A DNA stretch of 64,000 bases from Rikenellaceae bacterium. Its GTDB lineage: Bacteria; Bacteroidota; Bacteroidia; Bacteroidales; Rikenellaceae. The notes beneath the pieces are model-generated. The model was not told the DNA's origin. It ran no database searches and saw only the letters and a list, made by a program, of their open reading frames with translations. The stretch is from the NCBI GenBank assembly GCA_020860245.1, contig JAJBUQ010000039.1, positions 14,299 to 78,298 of the forward strand, written 5' to 3'. Position numbers and translations under genes: made by a program. Every line of letters starts with the position of its first letter. Position 1 is the first letter of the stretch. Shown here in pieces: positions 1-8,388 of the stretch.

Positions 1-37
1 ATATTTTTAATATTTTTATATTAAAAAATCATTGAAA

Positions 38-922
38 ATGAATAAAGAAGCGTATAAGAGAAATTTCATTTTATTGAATGTCGGATATGCTTACCATAAT
101 GCGGACTGGAACTGGAAAAATGTTCACAGCCCTTTTAGCCGGATTCATTATGTCAAAAGAGGCAAAGCAAAAATTTTAAGGGAGGATGGAAACTTCGAAC
201 TTAAAGAAGATCACTTATACCTTACACCCTCTTATGTCAAACATTCCTATGAATGCAAAGAGGAACTTGAGCTTTATTACCTTCATATTTATGAAGATAT
301 CGGTAAGAACCCCAGTGTTTTCGATCTTATTAATTTCCCGATTGAAATAAAAGCCAATAAGTTGGATAAACAATTGGTCGAACGACTGATCGAAGTAAAT
401 CCGGAAAAGGAGTTACAGTACTACGAACCCAGTTCATATGATAATTCCGTTCATTTTGACCATCACGTCGACCTTCATCATAAAAGCCCTCTGGCGTTCG
501 AAATGGAATCGGAAGGAATTGTCAAGCAGTTGTTCTCCCGATTCCTTACTAATGCCGTATATAGAAACGATAATATAGAGGAACGTATATTGAAAAGTTT
601 ACGTTATATTCATAGTAATATTGACAACAAGATAGATATAAATTATCTTGCGGAGCATTGTTTCTTGTCGAAAGACCACTTTATCAGATTATTTAAAAAA
701 GAGATGAATTGCACCCCGGGTAAATATATAAACAGAAAGAAAATAGAAGCCGCTCAATTAAGACTGTTGATAGAAGATTGCAATGTTAAAGATATTGCTT
801 ACGGATTGGGATTCGATAATATATCATATTTCAACCGCATTTTCACAAAAATAACGGGAGAAAATCCCGGCAGATATAAAAAGCATTTTAATAGTGGTGG
901 AAAAAATCCTAAGGGCTTGTAA
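38..922 (+). CDS. AraC family transcriptional regulator
   Basis: This is a DNA-binding regulator of 294 residues. The N-terminal ~170 residues look like a cupin-type sensing domain (an HSPFSRIHYVKRGKA stretch near residue 30). The last ~100 residues form a double helix-turn-helix: DINYLAEHCFLSKDHF followed by VKDIAYGLGFDNISYFNRIF and the PGRYKK ending typical of AraC/XylS proteins. A TTG six bases upstream is in frame, but the ATG at 38 is the better start. The effector and targets cannot be read from the sequence. The nearest downstream gene is on the opposite strand, so it is not an obvious operon partner. Confidence 0.9.
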   Translation: MNKEAYKRNFILLNVGYAYHNADWNWKNVHSPFSRIHYVKRGKAKILREDGNFELKEDHLYLTPSYVKHSYECKEELELYYLHIYEDIGKNPSVFDLINFPIEIKANKLDKQLVERLIEVNPEKELQYYEPSSYDNSVHFDHHVDLHHKSPLAFEMESEGIVKQLFSRFLTNAVYRNDNIEERILKSLRYIHSNIDNKIDINYLAEHCFLSKDHFIRLFKKEMNCTPGKYINRKKIEAAQLRLLIEDCNVKDIAYGLGFDNISYFNRIFTKITGENPGRYKKHFNSGGKNPKGL

Positions 923-1265
923 TTGTGATTTTTAGAAATGATATAATTGTGTTCCTCTTATCCCCGGAATTAAACAGCCGCGCTTCGAACTTCATAATAA
1001 ACTGTCTGTCGATTCTCCTTGTAGTAATTCTCCGGTCTGCAAAAATCAACAGAAATGTACTTCATATTACAGGTTAAAGAATCGGCCGGTGGATTTATCT
1101 TTGCTCCGCTAAACAACGTCCCATAGTAGATCTATCCATAAATCCAACTCTTTTTATTTTTGTACAGACATTGGCATTAAGCATAAGGTTCTGTGACCCA
1201 AGTACCCATACCGATGCAGAAAACGGAACGCCATCAGACGTTCCGTTTCTATAATATATTAGCAG
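923..1265. other. Intergenic region, 343 bp, no recognised gene
   Basis: I see no convincing coding frame on either strand. A TATCTTTG string near 1095 matches the Bacteroidetes -7 box but has no obvious gene behind it. The right part carries the terminator of the minus-strand lipoprotein gene (see 1217-1248). Confidence 0.5.
1217..1248 (-). terminator. Rho-independent-type terminator of the lipoprotein gene
   Basis: AAACGGAACG (1221-1230) and CGTTCCGTTT (1239-1248) form a perfect 10-bp stem with an 8-nt loop just beyond the stop of the minus-strand gene. On the minus strand the stem ends in a short T run. Confidence 0.7.
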
Positions 1266-1730
1266 TTATAATTTATGCAATTTTATTCGTGAAAACGGAA
1301 TATCCTTAGATTTATGCTGGAGGACACTAAATTCGGTATAAGATTCACCATTCTGTTCATAAAACGACAAGACCTCATAGATTAATTTATCTGCATAAAT
1401 AGTAATTTCAATTTTTTTACCGGAAAATTTATAAGTCCCCATTCCTTCTCCGAAACTCCCAGCCCCCCTGTAATTCATCTGGTTAGTGAAAGTAGCGTAG
1501 GTAGCGCCGAAAGGATAGGCAGTGTAATTACCCGTCTCTTCGTCCTTGACATTTATAATCGTGTTCTCCGTTACGTCAATATAATTTCCTTCATATTCCG
1601 CTTCTATAATTCTCCATCTCCCGAATAAAAGATCCGCGTCGTAATCGAAAGAATTTTTATCGTCTTTAGAACATCCTGTAAATATGGATAGTAGAACTAT
1701 AATCCCGGTTAATTGTAAGATTTTTTTCAT
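1266..1730 (-). CDS. Small lipoprotein, lipocalin-like
   Basis: This is a predicted exported lipoprotein of 154 residues. Residues 1-19 form a signal peptide ending in a lipobox (FTGC, Cys19 followed by SKDD, typical of Bacteroidetes lipoproteins). The mature part starts with a LFGRWRIIEAEYEG motif like that of small lipocalin-like Bacteroidetes proteins, and the rest is rich in predicted beta strands. No enzyme motif is visible. It stands alone on the minus strand between an AraC gene and a tRNA. The family call is inference from the GRW-type opening and the length. Confidence 0.7.
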   Translation of the reverse strand: MKKILQLTGIIVLLSIFTGCSKDDKNSFDYDADLLFGRWRIIEAEYEGNYIDVTENTIINVKDEETGNYTAYPFGATYATFTNQMNYRGAGSFGEGMGTYKFSGKKIEITIYADKLIYEVLSFYEQNGESYTEFSVLQHKSKDIPFSRIKLHKL

Positions 1731-1879
1731 ATCGGTAAAAATTAAATGTCTGTTAAAGTAGATATTTCACTCTAAAGTAATAATTTTCATTTTAAACGAC
1801 AAATCGAATAAAGAACCCTAAAAGATAGAAACATTGGTGCGATAAAAATGATTATGTTTTTTATTTTTAAAAAATATCA

Positions 1880-1887
1880 TATCTTTG
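1880..1887 (+). promoter_or_regulatory. Promoter -7 box (TATCTTTG) of the tRNA-like gene
   Basis: TATCTTTG fits the Bacteroidetes -7 consensus TAnnTTTG and lies 18 bases before the tRNA-like acceptor stem, with an A/T-rich stretch upstream. Confidence 0.65.
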
Positions 1888-1904
1888 TACCGAATTAAAT
1901 CGAA

Positions 1905-2043
1905 GGCGGGGTAGCTTAACAGGTTAAAGCGCATTTTGCCGAAAGGGTGATCGGTTGAATACTAAATATTATAATCTATCGTTAGATTATCGTAAAAAGT
2001 ATTCATGATCATGAGGTCCCGGGTTCAAGTCCCGGTCTCGCTG
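1905..2043 (+). tRNA. tRNA-Gly(GCC)-like gene with an extremely long variable arm
   Basis: The ends form a tRNA. The acceptor is GGCGGGG (1905-1911) with TCTCGCT (2036-2042), with G-U pairs. Then come T8-A9, a D arm GCTT...AAGC with GG in the loop, and a T arm CCGGG-TTCAAGT-CCCGG (2019-2035). The anticodon loop appears to hold GCC (1938-1940) after a U, on a weak G-U-rich stem. Between anticodon and T arms are ~64 nt that fold as nested perfect stems: TGATC/GATCA (1948-1952/2007-2011), GAATACT/AGTATTC (1957-1963/1998-2004) and ATAATCTA/TAGATTAT (1971-1978/1983-1990) with loop TCGT. CCA is not encoded. A shifted acceptor reading (GCGGGGT/GTCTCGC, U73) would suit glycine identity; the canonical reading gives G73, as in long-arm tRNAs. 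It has its own promoter and terminator. Amino-acid identity and function are uncertain. Confidence 0.7.
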
Positions 2044-2113
2044 CGAGAGTTCTGAGAGACGTGATGTCTGTGCAGTATTTCTTTTAGTTATTAGTTAATA
2101 GTTAGTTTTGGGG

Positions 2114-2138
2114 AAAAGGAGCGTTTGCTCCTTTTTTT
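2114..2138 (+). terminator. Rho-independent terminator after the tRNA-like gene
   Basis: The stem GGAGC-GTTT-GCTCC is followed by seven T and preceded by four A, 70 bases after the tRNA-like 3' end. Confidence 0.85.
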
Positions 2139-2217
2139 GTTTCCCTTTGGATAGGTATAATTTTCAGTAGCCTCATTAATTATGCCGGAGAATGAATGAA
2201 TTTTTTATTGAATGTAT

Positions 2218-2225
2218 TATTTTTG
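2218..2225 (+). promoter_or_regulatory. Promoter -7 box of fucO
   Basis: TATTTTTG matches TAnnTTTG, 24 bases upstream of the fucO start codon. Confidence 0.5.
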
Positions 2226-2248
2226 CGCATTAATTTAATCATATAAAA

Positions 2249-3403
2249 ATGAACAGGATTGTATTGAACGAAACTTCTTATTTCGGTGCGGGATGCCGCT
2301 CCGTAGTTGCCGAAGAGGCTAAAAGAAGGGGTTTTAAAAAATGTTTTTTTGTTACTGACAACGATCTGATAAGATTCGGGGTGGCAGAGAAGGTGACTTC
2401 CGTATTGAAGGACGCGGGAATACCGTTCGAAATTTACAGTGATGTTAAGGCAAATCCGACAATAAAAAATGTCCAGAACGGTGTCGATACGTTCAATAGA
2501 TCAGGAGCCGATTTTATCGTGGCTCTCGGAGGCGGATCCGCTATCGATACGGCCAAAGGGATTGGCGTCGTTGCTAATAACCCTGAGTTCTACGATATTA
2601 AATCTCTTGAGGGAGTCGCGGAAACCAAACATCGCGCTGTCCCTACGTTTGCCCTTCCCACTACTGCCGGTACTGCGGCCGAGGTTACGATTAATTATGT
2701 GATTACCGACGAAGACGCAAAGAAAAAAATGGTTTGTGTGGACCCGAACGATATACCGACCGTCGCTATCGTCGATCCGGAATTGATGTACTCGATGCCG
2801 AAAGGTCTTACGGCCGCTACCGGTATGGACGCTTTGACGCATGCGGTCGAAAGTTATATAACTCCCGGAGCATGGGAAATGAGCGACATGTTTGAACTTA
2901 AAGCTATCGAACTGATAGCGAAACATCTTAAAAACGCTGTCGACGATGGTAGTAATGTCGAAGCCCGTGAAGGAATGGCTCTCGCTCAGTATGTTGCTGG
3001 AATGGGATTCTCCAATGTAGGACTTGGGATCGTCCACTCGATGGCGCACCCTCTCGGAGCCTTCTACGATACTCCACACGGTGTGGCGAACGCGCTGCTT
3101 CTTCCTTATGTTATGGAATACAATGCCGATTCTCCTGCTGCCGGTAAATATATCGATATTGCAATGGCTATGGGAGTGAACGTTGCCGGTATGGATGAAA
3201 AAGAAGGGGTTAAGGCTGCTATCGACGCTGTAAAAAAACTCTCTCTCAGTGTGAATATTCCTCAGAGACTTCGCGAGATAGGGGTGAAAAAAGAAGACTT
3301 CCCGCAACTTGCGGCAGCTGCGTTTAACGATGTTTGCACAGGAGGGAATCCGCGACAGACTTCGATCGAAGATATTGAAAAACTTTATAATACAGCTTAT
3401 TAA
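2249..3403 (+). CDS. fucO: Lactaldehyde reductase (iron-containing alcohol dehydrogenase)
   Basis: FucO reduces L-lactaldehyde to 1,2-propanediol with NADH, the last step of anaerobic fucose/rhamnose use. The 384-residue protein is full length and collinear with FucO: opening RIVLNETSYFGAG, the nucleotide-binding GGGSAIDTAKGIG near residue 94, TTAGTAAEVTINYVITDE, DALTHAVESY, and the metal-binding HSMAHPLGAFYDTPHG with the histidines expected for group III iron alcohol dehydrogenases. It is a single-gene unit with its own promoter and terminator; no fucose or rhamnose genes are nearby, so its physiological substrate here is inferred from similarity. Confidence 0.93.
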   Translation: MNRIVLNETSYFGAGCRSVVAEEAKRRGFKKCFFVTDNDLIRFGVAEKVTSVLKDAGIPFEIYSDVKANPTIKNVQNGVDTFNRSGADFIVALGGGSAIDTAKGIGVVANNPEFYDIKSLEGVAETKHRAVPTFALPTTAGTAAEVTINYVITDEDAKKKMVCVDPNDIPTVAIVDPELMYSMPKGLTAATGMDALTHAVESYITPGAWEMSDMFELKAIELIAKHLKNAVDDGSNVEAREGMALAQYVAGMGFSNVGLGIVHSMAHPLGAFYDTPHGVANALLLPYVMEYNADSPAAGKYIDIAMAMGVNVAGMDEKEGVKAAIDAVKKLSLSVNIPQRLREIGVKKEDFPQLAAAAFNDVCTGGNPRQTSIEDIEKLYNTAY

Positions 3404-3444
3404 TCATTAGGACAGAGAATTCCGGAATAACTAGGAATAAAATT

Positions 3445-3473
3445 AAAATAGGGACCTTAATGGCCCCTATTTT
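3445..3473. terminator. Bidirectional terminator between convergent genes
   Basis: AAAATAGGG and CCCTATTTT form a perfect 9-bp stem with T runs readable on both strands, between fucO (+) and the exported protein gene (-). Confidence 0.75.
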
Positions 3474-3505
3474 ATTGAGAAAAAATTCTATTGCGGGAAT
3501 TAAAC

Positions 3506-3916
3506 CTATTCTCTCTGCCGCGGTCTTTCACCTCTCTCACCTCTTTCACCGTCTCTTTGACCTCCAGGACCTTGTTGAGGAAAACTCTCCTCATATTTTT
3601 TATATCTCTCTTCACCTAAAACTTCGGTAAGTTGTTTTGCTTGTTCGTCACGAAGTTCCTGCATTTTAGCCCTGTTAGCTTCCCTGTCTTCAGACTGGAA
3701 TAACTCTCTTGTTTTCTCGTCGGTGTTTTTGAAGATCTCGTTAACTTTCGCCTTCTCTTCGTCGGTAAGATTTACAGCTTTATCCATAGCTTCGATGCGT
3801 TCCTTACGTCTCTCTTCCTGTTGCTCTGCTGTCATTTGTCCTCTTTGCGGACCTTGTGCGCTAACTGTAACGACTGCAAGAAGTGCTGCGATCGTCATTA
3901 AGATTTTTGTTTTCAT
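3506..3916 (-). CDS. Exported Spy/CpxP-like protein (DUF4890-type)
   Basis: This is a small periplasmic protein of 136 residues. The first ~20 residues are a signal peptide with a cleavable VSAQ end. The mature part is highly charged and helical (EEQQEERRKERIEAMDK, NLTDEEKAKVNEIF, EERYKKYEE), like LTxxQ/Spy-type chaperone-like proteins of Bacteroidetes, and ends in a Gly/Arg/Glu-rich low-complexity tail (residues ~115-136). No catalytic motif is seen. A role as a periplasmic chaperone-like or envelope-stress protein is inferred only from this composition. Confidence 0.75.
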   Translation of the reverse strand: MKTKILMTIAALLAVVTVSAQGPQRGQMTAEQQEERRKERIEAMDKAVNLTDEEKAKVNEIFKNTDEKTRELFQSEDREANRAKMQELRDEQAKQLTEVLGEERYKKYEESFPQQGPGGQRDGERGERGERPRQRE

Positions 3917-4051
3917 AATTGTAATTTAATTAATAAATCTTTTGGTCATTTTTTACAATAACAAAAATCATGTTTAAGAATTCTAAATGCAAAAAAAATA
4001 GACAACCGCCCGGAAAACGTCGATAAACTCAGGTATTAAGATTACATTAGA

Positions 4052-4825
4052 TCAGGATTGAAATTGGATTAACGCCTCGCCGTGGAGCGTCGATATGGGT
4101 TCGTGGAGGATTATTTTCCTACTTCTTATATCCGCATTAGTTTGAACGGTGAGTCCGTCTGCGGAAATCTGCACCGGATAGATTCCTTCCGGAGGCAGTA
4201 ATTTTTTATCGTGAGTAATAATAATTTCATATTCCGACACAGCGTCTCCCAAAGTAAAGTAATTCTGCCATAAGTATCGGTTCGCGGTCTCTATATCTCC
4301 TGACGATATTAAGTCCCGTATAGTAGTGGAACTTATCTTGAATTCCTCCGAACCGTACATGGGAACCTGATTTACAGTGAAATCATATTTATTTTGCAGA
4401 GTCTCCAACGTGCTTCCGCCGCCCTCTCTGTTGTGGCCGTAATGATGATTGTAACCCAGAATAATGTTCTTCGCGCCGATCATTTCAAGCAGGTATTTTT
4501 CTGCGAATTCCATATAATTCAGCTTGCTGAACTCACGGTTAAAATTGATTATCAGTACGTTTTCAATTCCTGCTTTATCGAGAAGGAGGATTTTTTCGTC
4601 GACTGTGTTTAGGAGGCGGATAGGATTCCCGTTCGTGTTGACTATCTCCCGCGGATGCGGATCGAATGTGACAACAAGACTCTCGCCGCTGCTCTTCCGT
4701 GCGGTATCTATTACCGTTCTTAGAATCTGGATGTGGCCGGAGTGTACTCCGTCGAACGATCCTACGGTAACAGAGGGAGATTGAATCTGCCCCGGTATAT
4801 CATCGATGTTGTAGAAAATCCTCAT
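4052..4825 (-). CDS. ribF: FAD synthetase (RibF-like) lacking a recognisable riboflavin kinase core
   Basis: RibF normally both phosphorylates riboflavin and adenylates FMN. Here the N-terminal adenylyltransferase domain is clear: GSFDGVHSGHI (class GNFDGVHxGH), FDPHPREI, and SSTTIRDLI. The protein is 257 residues, shorter than the usual ~310. The C-terminal ~70 residues resemble a flavokinase barrel (PPEGIYPVQI) but lack the GxPTAN motif, so kinase activity is doubtful. The start was set at the ATG at 4825, which overlaps the rex stop as ATGA; an upstream in-frame ATG at 4846 lies inside rex. It is translationally coupled to rex. Confidence 0.85.
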   Translation of the reverse strand: MRIFYNIDDIPGQIQSPSVTVGSFDGVHSGHIQILRTVIDTARKSSGESLVVTFDPHPREIVNTNGNPIRLLNTVDEKILLLDKAGIENVLIINFNREFSKLNYMEFAEKYLLEMIGAKNIILGYNHHYGHNREGGGSTLETLQNKYDFTVNQVPMYGSEEFKISSTTIRDLISSGDIETANRYLWQNYFTLGDAVSEYEIIITHDKKLLPPEGIYPVQISADGLTVQTNADIRSRKIILHEPISTLHGEALIQFQS

Positions 4826-5478
4826 TTTTTCTTTATGAGTTCGCACTCTTTGACAAAATATGCGACCTTTTCGAGAAGGGTGATTATGTCGTAATCTTCC
4901 ACATATATACCCTCAGGAAAATTGAGCGGTTTGGAGGTGAAATTCAGAACCCCCTTGATTCCCGCATCTATCAAAGGTTCGATAAACGTGTCTGCAACAT
5001 TGGTAGGAGGTGAAAGAAGCACAACTTTAATATTGTGCTCGCCCACTTTTTCTTTAAATTGATCGAAATGATAGCATGGGACGCCTGCCTGTTCCCTGCC
5101 GACTTTGGCCGGATCGATGTCGAAGGATGCGACGATCTTCAGTTTGGAACGCTTCCCTGTAAAGTATTGTGTGACAGCATGTCCGATGTTGCCCATTCCG
5201 ACTACCGCGACATGTGTTACGCTGCGTGAGTCGATTATAGTACCTATGAAATCTATTAAAACCTTCACGTCGTATCCCCGCTTGGTGTCGCTGGAGAAAC
5301 CTATCAGCATAAGATCCCGGCGAACCTGTACAGCGGTTATTCCGTGTATCTCGGCGAGAGTATGGGAATATAGGTGAGTGATCCCCTTCTCAAGGCAGTC
5401 CAGAAGGGTTCTCCGGTAACCGCTCAACCTCTCTATCGTTCGTTCAGATATGTTATTAGGTACAAAACTTACAGACAT
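4822..5478 (-). CDS. rex: Redox-sensing transcriptional repressor Rex
   Basis: Rex senses the NADH/NAD+ ratio and represses fermentation and respiratory genes. The 218-residue protein has the N-terminal winged helix (ERTIERLSGYRRTL, then VQVRRDL for operator contact) and a Rossmann domain with VGMGNIGHAV near residue 95, followed by ASFDIDPAKVG. Length and order fit the family. It sits in a minus-strand run prfA - YCII - pyrF - rex - ribF-like with short gaps, so it is likely co-transcribed with them. Confidence 0.95.
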   Translation of the reverse strand: MSVSFVPNNISERTIERLSGYRRTLLDCLEKGITHLYSHTLAEIHGITAVQVRRDLMLIGFSSDTKRGYDVKVLIDFIGTIIDSRSVTHVAVVGMGNIGHAVTQYFTGKRSKLKIVASFDIDPAKVGREQAGVPCYHFDQFKEKVGEHNIKVVLLSPPTNVADTFIEPLIDAGIKGVLNFTSKPLNFPEGIYVEDYDIITLLEKVAYFVKECELIKKK

Positions 5479-5490
5479 ACGTTTATATTT

Positions 5491-6306
5491 CTATCCTAAA
5501 AGTTCGCTCATCTCCTGCTGAATCTCCTTTGCCTTCTCTCCTGCAACTTTGGCAAAATCCAACCCGTCGCTCGCGTAGATAATAGCTCTGGAAGAATTCA
5601 CGATAAGACCGCATCTGTCGTTCAATCCGTATTTAGCGACCTCCCGAAGACTTCCGCCCTGTGCCCCCACGCCGGGGACAAGGAGAAAGTGGTTAGGAAT
5701 GATCTTCCTTATATCTTCGAGCATCTCAGCCTTTGTAGCCCCTACGACATACATAAGATTGTCGATGGTGCCCCACTGTGCCGATTTTTCGATAATCTCT
5801 TCGAAAAGGTATCTGCCGTCTTCAAGCCTGAGCGTCTCGAAATCTTCCGACGATGTATTTGATGTAAGTGCGAGAAGTACAGCCCACTTGCCCTCGTAGT
5901 TAAGAAATGGTTCAACCGTGTCCCTCCCCATATAAGGGGATAGCGTGACAGCGTCCACTCCCATCATAGAGAAGAATGCCTTAGCATACATATCCGAAGT
6001 ATTGCCAATGTCGCCCCGTTTGGCGTCGGCAATTATCATAATATCGGGATATTTATCCTTTATATATTTAACGGTCTTGGCAAGCGACTTCCAACCACGT
6101 GAAGACTCCGCTTCGTAGAATGCGAGGTTCGGTTTATAACATACCGTAAATTTTGCCGTAGCGTCGATTATCGCCCTGTTAAATTCGAAAACGGGGTCCT
6201 CGTAACTCAGCATGTGCTGCGGTATCTTTTCTATGTCCGTGTCGAGCCCGACGCAGAGGAAGCTGCGTTTTTTCAGGATACTGCCGTAAAGTTCTTCTGA
6301 AGTCAT
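5491..6306 (-). CDS. pyrF: Orotidine 5'-phosphate decarboxylase
   Basis: PyrF converts OMP to UMP, the last step of de novo pyrimidine synthesis. The 271-residue length is typical of the longer (type 2) PyrF form. The catalytic motif [17 protein letters not shown] near residue 93 contains the Asp-Lys-Asp array. [10 protein letters not shown] near residue 211 forms the phosphate-binding loop. The 12-base gap to rex and 6-base gap to the YCII gene indicate one transcript. Confidence 0.95.
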   Translation of the reverse strand: MTSEELYGSILKKRSFLCVGLDTDIEKIPQHMLSYEDPVFEFNRAIIDATAKFTVCYKPNLAFYEAESSRGWKSLAKTVKYIKDKYPDIMIIADAKRGDIGNTSDMYAKAFFSMMGVDAVTLSPYMGRDTVEPFLNYEGKWAVLLALTSNTSSEDFETLRLEDGRYLFEEIIEKSAQWGTIDNLMYVVGATKAEMLEDIRKIIPNHFLLVPGVGAQGGSLREVAKYGLNDRCGLIVNSSRAIIYASDGLDFAKVAGEKAKEIQQEMSELLG

Positions 6307-6312
6307 GGCCGG

Positions 6313-6597
6313 TTAATTTATATATTCGCAATTTGTGGAGAACCTCGTAGGAGCGAACTCGATTATTTCAAACGCGGCGACGTCGTGAATGTGAAACGGA
6401 TCCTCGCACACGATTGCTTCCATCTCGTCCATAGACCCTGCATCTCCGATTATTATTCCTCCGGTTCGCGGAACTTTGCGTCCTGCGCACAGGAATACTC
6501 CGGAGTCGAAGTACCTGTCGAGATAATCTATATGTTGAGGTAGAATCTTCTCCACTTCCTCCATCGGTTTGATATATTGTAATGATATTATGAACAT
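6313..6597 (-). CDS. YCII-related protein
   Basis: This is a 94-residue YciI-like protein. It opens FIISLQYIKPMEEVEKILPQH and carries the RYFDSGVFLCAGRKVPRTGGIIIGDA and EDPFHIHDVAAFEI segments typical of the family, a ferredoxin-like fold with a conserved His and Asp. The biochemical role of most members is unknown. The start was set at the ATG at 6597, fourteen bases after the prfA stop; the longer open frame runs back into prfA. It is part of the prfA-pyrF-rex run. Confidence 0.85.
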   Translation of the reverse strand: MFIISLQYIKPMEEVEKILPQHIDYLDRYFDSGVFLCAGRKVPRTGGIIIGDAGSMDEMEAIVCEDPFHIHDVAAFEIIEFAPTRFSTNCEYIN

Positions 6598-6610
6598 AAA
6601 TTCTCTAATG

Positions 6611-7699
6611 TTAGTCCAGTTCGCTTGCCTTGAGGCGTTCGGAATTCTCCGCAACCTGAAGATGATCTATAAAATCCTGAATATCCCCGTCCATCACAGC
6701 CGGAAGATTATAAACGGTATAGTTGATTCTGTGGTCGGTGACCCTGCCCTGGGGATAATTGTATGTACGTATCTTTGCAGAACGGTCTCCCGTGGATACA
6801 AGAGTCTTCCTCATTTCCGCGATCTCGTCGAGGTACTTCTGGTACTCGATGTTGAATATACGTGTGCGAAGTTCTTCTAAAGCCTTGTCGAAATTTTTGA
6901 GCTGAGACTTCTGGTCCTGGCACTGAACCACAATTCCTGTTGGAATATGTGTAAGCCTGATCGCCGAATATGTGGTGTTTACCGACTGTCCCCCAGGACC
7001 CGACGCGCAGAAGGTATCCTTCCTTATATCTTCCATTCTCAAATCTATATCGAACTCTTCCGCTTCCGGGAGCACTGCGACCGAAGCTGCTGAAGTATGC
7101 ACACGACCCTGTGTCTCGGTCTGAGGTACGCGCTGAACACGATGCACCCCGGATTCGTATTTAAGAACTCCGTAGGCACCGTCGGCAGTTACTTTAATTA
7201 CAACCTCCTTGAAGCCTCCCGAACTGCCTTCGCTCATATTGTTTATCTCGTATCTCCACCCCTTCTTGTCGAGGAACTTTGTGTACATTCTGAACAAGTC
7301 GCCTGCGAATATCGCAGCCTCGTCTCCTCCGGTGCCGCCGCGTATCTCGAGAATAGCGTTCTTGCGGTCTTGAGGGTCGGCCGGGATCAGGAGAAGTTTA
7401 ATCTCTTCCTCCAGTTTTTCGATCAAAGGTTCGAGTGCGTCTACCTCCATTTTGGCCATCTCCCTCATCTCCTCGTCCTTCTCGTTCTGAAGTAGTTCTT
7501 TAGCCTGCGCGAGATTATTTATCGCCGTGCGGTATTTTTCACTGGATTCCACGACCGGTTCCAGTTCTCTGTATTCTTTGTTAAGAGCTACGAATTTTTT
7601 CATATCCGAAATTACTTCCGGATCGGTCATCTGCTGCCCTATCTCTTCGAATTTGAGTTTTATCCCGTCTAAACGCGATAAAATTGAATTTTCTGACAT
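6611..7699 (-). CDS. prfA: Peptide chain release factor 1
   Basis: RF1 ends translation at UAA and UAG. The 362-residue protein carries the stop-codon recognition PxT motif (as PQT in RVPQTETQGRVHTS) and the catalytic GGQ (SGPGGQSVNTTYSAIR, near residue 233), which places the tRNA-ester hydrolysis loop in the ribosome. Length and domain order are normal. It is the first gene of the minus-strand run toward ribF and has a clear promoter box just upstream. Its presence shows that UAG and UAA are read as stops in the host. Confidence 0.97.
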   Translation of the reverse strand: MSENSILSRLDGIKLKFEEIGQQMTDPEVISDMKKFVALNKEYRELEPVVESSEKYRTAINNLAQAKELLQNEKDEEMREMAKMEVDALEPLIEKLEEEIKLLLIPADPQDRKNAILEIRGGTGGDEAAIFAGDLFRMYTKFLDKKGWRYEINNMSEGSSGGFKEVVIKVTADGAYGVLKYESGVHRVQRVPQTETQGRVHTSAASVAVLPEAEEFDIDLRMEDIRKDTFCASGPGGQSVNTTYSAIRLTHIPTGIVVQCQDQKSQLKNFDKALEELRTRIFNIEYQKYLDEIAEMRKTLVSTGDRSAKIRTYNYPQGRVTDHRINYTVYNLPAVMDGDIQDFIDHLQVAENSERLKASELD

Positions 7700-7731
7700 A
7701 TTAATATTAAGGTCTGTTCTTATTCGGTTTG

Positions 7732-7739
7732 CAAAGATA
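7732..7739 (-). promoter_or_regulatory. Promoter -7 box of the prfA operon
   Basis: TATCTTTG on the minus strand matches TAnnTTTG and lies 32 bases upstream of the prfA start. Confidence 0.65.
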
Positions 7740-7791
7740 ATGAATTAAACGATAAATATTTATCTCTTATTATAGAATTTGCGACCTTACG

Positions 7792-8247
7792 CTAAGAACG
7801 GCTGAGTATCTCTTTTACGGCTTCGGATATATCTTTGCCTTCCGCGCGCCCGGCGAGTTCCTTCGATGCTATGCCCATGACTCTGCCCATGTCTTTCATG
7901 GAGGCTGCGCCTGCGGATGCCGTAATTTTTTCCACTTCTGCGGTGAGCTCCTCTTTTGTGAGCTGTTGCGGAAGGAATTCCTTTAGAACCGCAACCTGTT
8001 GGATCTCGTACTCATAAAGATCCTGCCTGTTTTGGGTTTTATAGATTTCTGCTGAATCCGTGCCTTGCTTCGCGAGCTTGGTAATAATTTTTATCACGTC
8101 ATTATCAGGAAGTTCCGAAAGATTGGCGCCGGAGGTTTTGGCTTCAATAATAAATTTTTTAACATTCCTGAGTGTCTCGAGCCGCACTTTGTCCTTAGCC
8201 TTCATCGCGTCCTTTATGCCTTCGTTTATTTGTTCTTCAAGTCTCAT
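7792..8247 (-). CDS. GatB/YqeY domain protein
   Basis: This is a 151-residue YqeY-like protein, related to the tail domain of the GatB amidotransferase subunit. It opens LEEQINEGIKDAMKAKDKVRLETLRNVKKF and has the KEFLPQQLTKEEL and GRVMGIASKELAGRAEGK segments diagnostic for the family. The exact function is not known; roles in tRNA-dependent amidation or binding have been proposed from homology. It is a single gene with no close neighbour on its strand. Confidence 0.9.
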   Translation of the reverse strand: MRLEEQINEGIKDAMKAKDKVRLETLRNVKKFIIEAKTSGANLSELPDNDVIKIITKLAKQGTDSAEIYKTQNRQDLYEYEIQQVAVLKEFLPQQLTKEELTAEVEKITASAGAASMKDMGRVMGIASKELAGRAEGKDISEAVKEILSRS

Positions 8248-8388
8248 AATATTTAATTTTTACCGTAAATGTACGAATTTTAATTAAATCAGATAAATAG
8301 TGTTTATGCAGATCTTATATAAACTATCCTTGAGGGGCGGCATCAAGAGCTGATAATTATTATATTTGTCTTCTAAATAGTCCGTTTT

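Noticed and set aside
2501..3307. 268-codon open frame antisense to fucO
   Set aside because: It is the complement of a well-conserved gene; the composition (many His, Arg, Ser) is that of a shadow frame.
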